Shown piece by piece: positions 59,238-64,000 of a DNA stretch of 64,000 nucleotides; position 1 is the stretch's first letter, and each line of letters starts with the position of its first letter. Source of the DNA: Nitrobacteraceae bacterium AZCC 1564. GTDB taxonomy: Bacteria; Pseudomonadota; Alphaproteobacteria; Rhizobiales; Xanthobacteraceae. A model generated the notes under the pieces. That model did not search any database and was not told where the DNA came from. It saw only the letters and a program-made list of their open reading frames with translations. The stretch is from positions 5,161,001 through 5,225,000 of the forward strand of contig JBAGRR010000001.1 of NCBI GenBank assembly GCA_036924835.1, given 5' to 3'. Position numbers and translations under genes: made by a program.

Positions 59238-59657
59238 GGGCTGTCGGTCTGCGTGCTTAACGTTATGGCTACGCGCGATCCGGTCGCGAGACGCGGACAG
59301 CATGTGTTTGTGCTCCACGCAGGCAATCGGTTCAAGTGCTTTGGATTGTTGCAGGAATGCATCGTGCCCTGAAAATCATGAGGAGTGCGCTCCAGTCCAA
59401 AGCCCAGTGCCGGCCAGCCCAAGAGCTTCCCACGCGAAGCAGCTACGAAGGCAGTGGTCATATCGGATGAAGCGGAAAGACCCGCCGAGATCCGCGGTGG
59501 CGAAGAGGAGCGGCCTTTGTTTTCAGATCAGTTTGGCTCGATGCAATTGGTTGAGCGACATATTTTGCGCTGGAGCGCGCATGGCCTTCTGACGGAGAGG
59601 GCATTAGCGTTACCATCGGCAGGCCGTCAGCGGACGCAGCTTCTCGCCAGCAGCGCC

Positions 59658-59717
59658 ATGACAAGCAGCGACATGACAAGCAGCACCATGGCAAGCGGCA
59701 CGATGATAAGGGGCGCG
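59658..59717 (+). repeat. 15-bp tandem repeats carrying consecutive in-frame start codons
   Basis: ATGACAAGCAGCGAC, ATGACAAGCAGCACC, ATGGCAAGCGGCACG and a decayed fourth unit beginning ATGATAAGG. Each starts with an in-frame ATG just before the adhesin signal peptide. Copy-number change would move the start without altering the frame. Confidence 0.75.
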
Positions 59718-61232
59718 CTGCGCGGGCTGATGCTCGCAGCCGGTCTCTCGCTGAGCGCGGCTCTTCTCGGGACCGTTCCGGCGATGGCGCAGCAGTCGTT
59801 GAATGGCGGGACGGCCACCGGCACGAACGCGTATGCGTCCGGCAACGGTGCGACCGCCACTGGCGACTTCGCCACCGCGACAGGCCAAGGTGCCGTCGCC
59901 AATGGCGACTCCGCCACCGCGACGGGGCAGAACAGCATCGCCAACGGCCAGAGCGCCACCGCAACGGGTACGGACAGCCTCGCCAACGGCGTCGAGGCCG
60001 CTGCGACGGGCCAGAACAGCTACGCCAACGGCGACTGGGCCACCGCGACGGGCCAGAACAGCATCGCCAACGGCGCCAACGCCACCGCGACGGGGCACTT
60101 CAGCTACGCCAACGGCGCCAACGCCACCGCAACGGGTACGGACAGCAACGCCAATGGCACTAACGCCACCGCGACGGGTCATAGCAGCCTCGCCGATGGC
60201 AGCAACGCCACGGCAACAGGCCAGAACAGCGCCGCCAGGGGCGACTTCGCAACCGCGACGGGCGCGGGCAGCATCGCCAACGGCGTCGCCGCCACGGCAA
60301 CAGGCCAGGCCAGCCTCGCCACTGGTCTCAATGCCACCGCGACGGGCTTTACGAGCGTAGCGAATGGCGACCACGCCACTGCGACCGGCGCGTTCAGCCG
60401 CGCCAACGGCGCGAACGCCACCGCGACAGGTCACAGCAGCTTAGCCAACGGCGACTACGCCACGGCGACGGGCCACAACAGCAGGGCCACCGGCATCGCC
60501 GCCACCGCGACGGGTGAGAACAGCAACGCCAATGGCGCGAACGCCACCGCGACGGGTGCGTCCAGCACCGCCAATGGCGCGAACGCCACCGCAACGGGTG
60601 TGAACAGCATCGCCAACGGCGTGACGGCAAGCGCATTCGGCATGAACAGCAACGCCACCGGCGCCGCCACCACCGCGATCGGTCAGGCAAGCGTTGCCGC
60701 CGCCACCGGCGCGACAGCGCTCGGCACCGCTGCGCAGGCGAGCGCGGTTGGTGCGCTTGCGATCGGTGCCGGCGCACAGGCGACCGGGGCCAACTCGGTT
60801 GCGATCGGCGCGGGCTCGGTGGCCACCGCCGCCAACACCGCTTCGTTTGGAACTCCCGGCAACGAGCGGCGGCTGACCAACGTGGCGGCGGGCGTGAATC
60901 CGACCGACGCGGTCAACGTCAGCCAGCTCTCAGGTCTTACCTCCGGCTTCCAGTCCCAGCTCGGCTCGCTGCAATCGCAGATCACGGATAACCGTGCCGA
61001 GGCGCGGCGCGGTGTCGCCGCTGCAGTGGCGACCGCGAGCGCGCCGATGCCCTCGGCGCCGGGCAAGGTCAGTTGGCAGATCCGCGGCTCCACATTCAAT
61101 GGCGAGTACGGCATGGGTGTCGGTGTCGCTTACCGTCTCCACACGTCTGCGCCGCTCAACATCGTCGGCGGTTACGGCAACGGTGGCGGGCGCGAGCACG
61201 TCGGCTATGTCGGCCTCGGCGGTGAATTCTGA
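59658..61232 (+). CDS. Trimeric autotransporter-like adhesin with YadA head repeats
   Basis: 524 residues. Signal region RGALRGLMLAAGLSLSAALL, cleaved near PAMA. Then more than 20 14-residue YadA-head-type units (ATATGQNSIANGAN and variants). The neck region is NVAAGVNPTDAVNVSQLSGL, the short stalk QSQLGSLQSQITDNRAEARR, and the C-terminal part (WQIRGSTFNGEYGMGVGVAY to VGYVGLGGEF) is an unusually short or divergent YadA anchor. The frame is open upstream to 59385; the start is uncertain. Confidence 0.85.
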   Translation: MTSSDMTSSTMASGTMIRGALRGLMLAAGLSLSAALLGTVPAMAQQSLNGGTATGTNAYASGNGATATGDFATATGQGAVANGDSATATGQNSIANGQSATATGTDSLANGVEAAATGQNSYANGDWATATGQNSIANGANATATGHFSYANGANATATGTDSNANGTNATATGHSSLADGSNATATGQNSAARGDFATATGAGSIANGVAATATGQASLATGLNATATGFTSVANGDHATATGAFSRANGANATATGHSSLANGDYATATGHNSRATGIAATATGENSNANGANATATGASSTANGANATATGVNSIANGVTASAFGMNSNATGAATTAIGQASVAAATGATALGTAAQASAVGALAIGAGAQATGANSVAIGAGSVATAANTASFGTPGNERRLTNVAAGVNPTDAVNVSQLSGLTSGFQSQLGSLQSQITDNRAEARRGVAAAVATASAPMPSAPGKVSWQIRGSTFNGEYGMGVGVAYRLHTSAPLNIVGGYGNGGGREHVGYVGLGGEF

Positions 61233-61242
61233 GGCTAACGAG

Positions 61243-61896
61243 GTGAAGGTGTTAAGTCTCGCATCGCGCGGCTGGCGAAGACGTGCGCTGGTGGCCGGCG
61301 TTGCGGCCGCTGCGTCTGCGGGTATTGCCTGCGCTGAGGCGCAGCCGCCAAAACCCGCGCAGATCGATCGCAACGGCGTCCTCATGTTGGTGCGATCGAC
61401 GCTGCTCGCGCTCGATCAGGCCAACAAGACCGGCAATTACACTGTGCTGCGCGACCTCGGTGCGCCCGGCTTCCAGAGCAACACAGCGGCGCGGCTCGCG
61501 GAGATTTTTGCCAAGCTGCGCAACGACAATCTCGACCTCGCCGGAGTTGCCGTGATCGAGCCGCAGCTCAGCCTCTTGCCGCAGATCGAGGGCAACGGGA
61601 TGATGCATATGGTGGGTTTTTTTCCCTCGGCGCCATCGCAGGTGAATTTCGATTTGTCCTTCTCACCTGTGAACGGTCAGTGGCGGCTGTTCGCGATTTC
61701 CGTCGGGATCGGCTCTGCCTCACCGGCGGCCCCGCAGCCGCCCGTCGCGGATGCGAAACCGGCGACACCCGCGCGCGCGACCGAGACGAAATCATCCGCA
61801 GCGCCGAAGCCTGCGGCGAAGCCGCCAGTCGGTGCTCCGAGCTGGTTCACGCCCTTCGACAGCCGCCATTCGGTCACGACCAAACCGCCATCGTGA
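61243..61896 (+). CDS. Exported partner protein of the trimeric adhesin
   Basis: 217 residues starting KVLSLASRGWRRRALVAGVA with an RR-type signal region, mature from about AEAQPPKPAQ. The core LVRSTLLALDQANKTGNYTV, then GAPGFQSNTAARLAEIFAKL and LSLLPQIEGNGMMHMVGFFP is mixed alpha/beta. A Pro/Ala/Lys-rich tail follows (KPATPARATETKSSAAPKPA). It starts 10 bp after the adhesin stop, so the pair is an operon, as with adhesin-associated periplasmic factors in other bacteria. The family is unrecognised. Confidence 0.7.
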   Translation: MKVLSLASRGWRRRALVAGVAAAASAGIACAEAQPPKPAQIDRNGVLMLVRSTLLALDQANKTGNYTVLRDLGAPGFQSNTAARLAEIFAKLRNDNLDLAGVAVIEPQLSLLPQIEGNGMMHMVGFFPSAPSQVNFDLSFSPVNGQWRLFAISVGIGSASPAAPQPPVADAKPATPARATETKSSAAPKPAAKPPVGAPSWFTPFDSRHSVTTKPPS

Positions 61897-61898
61897 TC

Positions 61899-62067
61899 CT
61901 AGTGGAGCGGATTTGACGTTCGCTACCCAGCTTGCCGCGAATTCGCGATGCGAACGTCAAATCCCAGAGCTCCACTAGAATTTTATATTTGCTAGTGGTC
62001 CTTCGATTCTAACGTTCGCAGGAGTGGCCGCTGAGATGAGATGCGAACGTTAGAATCGGACCACTAG
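61899..62067. repeat. Composite CTAG palindromic element, two near-perfect hairpins
   Basis: Hairpin 1 (61899-61978): CTAGTGGAGCGGATTTGACG, ending ...GAGCTCCACTAG. Linker AATTTTATATTTG (13 nt). Hairpin 2 (61992-62067): CTAGTGGTCCTTCGATTCTA, ending ...CGGACCACTAG. It starts 2 bp after the 61896 stop and ends 8 bp before the next ATG. Confidence 0.92.
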
Positions 62068-62075
62068 GCGCGCAT

Positions 62076-62858
62076 ATGCTACCCGACGACGCATTGAAAT
62101 CGATGAAGGTGATGTTCGCGACACCCTGTTACATCTCGGCCGTCGCCATGAACTATGTCACAAGCATTTTTGAGCTGACCTGGCACAGCGCGCGGTTCGG
62201 ACTGCAATGCATTCTGCACATGCATTCGGAAAGTCTGATCACTCGCGCACGCAACAAGATGGTGCTCAAGTTTCTATCGGACGAAACGCTGACCCATCTG
62301 TTCTGGATCGATTCCGACATCGCCTTCACGCCGCAGTCGGTGTGCCGTCTGCTGCTCGCCGATCGCGACGTTGCGGCCGGCGTCTATCCGATGAAGAACT
62401 TCAACTGGCCCGCCGAGGGGCTGCCGGCCGGCACGACACGCCAGCAGTTCGAGGACCGCTACACGCAATATCCATTCAATCCGATCGGCCATGGCAGCGA
62501 GCGCGTCAGTGGCTATGTGGACGCCGACGGCTTCGTCGAGGTCGCAGAAGCGCCCACCGGCTTCATGTGTATCAAGCGCCACGTGTTCAAACAGATGATA
62601 GAGAAATACCCGTCGCTGAACTATGTCCCCGACGGGCCGCCGAACAATCCGGACGCGCATCTGCACTGGCTGTTCTTCGACTGCATGGTCGATCCTGACT
62701 CCGGACGTTACCTCTCGGAGGACTACGCATTCTGCCGGCGCTGGCGCGACATCGGCGGAAAGATCTGGGTCGATCTGCAGTGCAAGCTGGTGCATCTTGG
62801 TCAGCACAATTTCCGTGGCGATCTCGCCGAGAGCCTGCGCATGCAAGGCCGTTGGTGA
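62076..62858 (+). CDS. Glycosyltransferase-like protein (GT-A fold, DxD motif)
   Basis: 260 residues. MKVMFATPCYISAVAMNYVT is the first nucleotide-binding strand, and THLFWIDSDIAFTPQSVCRL carries the metal-binding DxD. GYVDADGFVEVAEAPTGFMC, then YLSEDYAFCRRWRDIGGKIW is the acceptor and catalytic region (ED). Similar proteins are annotated as Anp1-like or family 2-like glycosyltransferases. It is cytosolic. Its proximity to the adhesin suggests glycosylation of that protein, which is inference. Confidence 0.82.
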   Translation: MLPDDALKSMKVMFATPCYISAVAMNYVTSIFELTWHSARFGLQCILHMHSESLITRARNKMVLKFLSDETLTHLFWIDSDIAFTPQSVCRLLLADRDVAAGVYPMKNFNWPAEGLPAGTTRQQFEDRYTQYPFNPIGHGSERVSGYVDADGFVEVAEAPTGFMCIKRHVFKQMIEKYPSLNYVPDGPPNNPDAHLHWLFFDCMVDPDSGRYLSEDYAFCRRWRDIGGKIWVDLQCKLVHLGQHNFRGDLAESLRMQGRW

Positions 62859-62892
62859 AATTGCTTGATATTATAGACGCGAATGTCTCGCT

Positions 62893-64000
62893 TCACGCAG
62901 AACGTTCCATGGACTTCACGCGCTCGCGGAGCTGAAGCGGGAAGGGGGGCGTTTCGTAGGGCGCGGTCATCACCTCGATGTAGACGCCGCTCTCGGCTCT
63001 TTCGGCGAGCTGCATGGCCTTGTCGAGTTCGCCGCACGTCGTGACGCGCATCGCCATCCAGTCTTCGCAGCCGAGCACCCGCGGCAATTCGGCGTATCGC
63101 CATGCCGCGACGTCGTTGTAGGCAATCGTCGGCTCCTTGCAGAGCACTCGTTCGATCAGGTAGCCGCCGTTGTTCAGCACGAAGATCACCGGCTTTAAAC
63201 CGAGGCGGCAGAATTGGCTGATTTCCTGCACCGTGAATTGATGAGAGCCTTCGCCGGTCACGAGCACGACGCGCCGATTGGGCGCTGCGGCCGCTGCACC
63301 AAGCGCCGCCGGTGTCGCCCAACCGATCGAGGCCCAGAGCCCCTGACTGTGGAACTGTGCTCCTCGCGGCAGCCGCGCAAACGCCAGACCCATGGCAGCA
63401 GTGCCGGTTTCCGCGACCACGATGTCGTCAGGCCGAATGAAGCTGCTCCAGCGTGGATAGAGCGTAGCCGCTGTGATCGGATCACTGCCGCTGCCACTTG
63501 CTGCGCCGAGTGAACCGGCAGAAAACGGGACCGCATTGTCGCGCTTCGTCAGCCGCTTTGCGAGCGCGCTGAGCACATCCGCCATCTCGACGCCGGGATA
63601 GGTTCTGCCGCGAATCGTGGTTTGATGATGATCGATTGAGATCAGTCGCTCGGGGGCGAGCTTGGCTGTGAAGGCGCCGGTGTTCAAGTCGCTCAGCAGC
63701 GTGCCTGCGGCGAGCACAACATCGCAGCTCTCGACGAATTGCCGTACATCCTCATTCATCAATTGGCCGGCATACATGCCGATGAAATTCGGCTGACTTT
63801 CGTCCAGCACGGATTTATCGAGAAACATGGTCGCGAACGGCAAGCCAGAGGCATCGACGATAGCCTGCATCGTTTGTTGCAGGCCCGCGCGGGCGAGGAG
63901 GAAGCCGGGCAGGATGCATGCCGTTTTGGCCTGATCCAGCGTCGACAAAATAGTATCGACGACTCGTGGCAGGACGATAGGATTGCTTTTGACGTCCCAG
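62893..64000 (-). CDS. ThDP-dependent 2-oxo acid decarboxylase (5' end outside window)
   Basis: About 369 codons, open to the window edge. The central domain has SCDVVLAAGTLLSDLNTGAF, then LAPERLISIDHHQTTIRGRT. The ThDP-binding domain has HSQGLWASIGWATPAALGAA and VVLVTGEGSHQFTVQEISQF to VLNNGGYLIERVL (GEG...NN, with Glu in place of the usual Asp of GDG). It is related to pyruvate, phenylpyruvate and indolepyruvate decarboxylases. The N-terminal ThDP domain lies outside. Its last codons are echoed at 58166. Confidence 0.9.
   Translation of the reverse strand, partial: WDVKSNPIVLPRVVDTILSTLDQAKTACILPGFLLARAGLQQTMQAIVDASGLPFATMFLDKSVLDESQPNFIGMYAGQLMNEDVRQFVESCDVVLAAGTLLSDLNTGAFTAKLAPERLISIDHHQTTIRGRTYPGVEMADVLSALAKRLTKRDNAVPFSAGSLGAASGSGSDPITAATLYPRWSSFIRPDDIVVAETGTAAMGLAFARLPRGAQFHSQGLWASIGWATPAALGAAAAAPNRRVVLVTGEGSHQFTVQEISQFCRLGLKPVIFVLNNGGYLIERVLCKEPTIAYNDVAAWRYAELPRVLGCEDWMAMRVTTCGELDKAMQLAERAESGVYIEVMTAPYETPPFPLQLRERVKSMERSA

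Noticed and set aside
59385-59657. Upstream extension of the trimeric adhesin frame
   Set aside because: It would put about 90 charged residues before the signal peptide. The ATG repeats at 59658 onward are more plausible starts, though this is not proved.
59610-60434. Long minus-strand frames across the adhesin
   Set aside because: They mirror the 42-bp head repeats on the opposite strand and have no ribosome binding site or recognisable domain.

Overview
The window reads as chromosomal DNA of an alphaproteobacterium, most likely a member of the Bradyrhizobium/Afipia/Rhodopseudomonas group (Nitrobacteraceae). The reasons are high GC codon use, an Hsp20 gene with a ROSE-type RNA thermometer leader, DUF3551, DUF892 and KGG small proteins, several small conserved genes I associate with Bradyrhizobium, and rhizobial intergenic palindromes. 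I saw no rRNA, tRNA, CRISPR array, integrase or IS transposase. The region is accessory in character: many regulators sit next to the single enzyme or pump they probably control, and there are many gene remnants and repeats.

Layout. 1-4.3 kb: a LysR regulator (cut by the window edge) divergent from two SDR oxidoreductases, an F420-reductase-like NADP enzyme and a SnoaL stub, then two small membrane proteins. 4.4-8.4 kb: NhaA antiporter, a small secreted protein whose ribosome binding site lies in a two-state hairpin, and an MFS pump. 8.9-13.7 kb: TetR/O-methyltransferase pair, a branched-chain-type ABC binding protein, a bicupin oxalate decarboxylase and an aldo/keto reductase remnant. 13.8-21.5 kb: a lipase-like hydrolase, then a HigBA toxin-antitoxin module flanked by two 168-bp copies of the 3' end of a transglutaminase gene, a second ABC binding protein, an LTXXQ protein, a membrane-anchored propeller protein and a second toxin-antitoxin pair. 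21.6-34.3 kb: two LuxR-type regulators and a cluster of three large type V autotransporters with near-identical beta-barrels. The first is split by a deletion, and lone barrel fragments lie at 27.4, 39.1 and 42.8-43.3 kb. 34.3-39.2 kb: a TVP38/TMEM64 protein, a MocR regulator divergent from an HD hydrolase and MFS pump, and an orphan AMP-ligase C-terminal domain.

39.5-45.3 kb: an unfamiliar cassette (amidase, lipoprotein, two uncharacterised proteins, a small membrane protein), a tandemly duplicated pair of small genes, and Hsp20. 46-54 kb: OYE-type reductase/HxlR pair, KGG stress protein, an NAD-epimerase, XRE, VOC, a histidine kinase and AraC. 54-58 kb: methyltransferase, a frameshifted methylglyoxal synthase, DUF3551, DUF892 and a cysteine-rich copper-binding-type protein. 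58-64 kb: AraC, a trimeric-autotransporter-like adhesin with a small exported partner, a GT-A-type glycosyltransferase and a ThDP decarboxylase that runs off the window.

The most interesting item is a family of composite palindromic elements (6.8, 42-43, 46, 49, 56 and 62 kb). They have CTAG-bounded hairpins whose stems differ from copy to copy but stay self-complementary, joined in pairs by a 12-13 nt AT-rich linker. One array sits inside an autotransporter fragment whose uninterrupted paralogues are in the same window, so the insertion point can be read directly. Three genes use the CTAG of an element as their stop codon.
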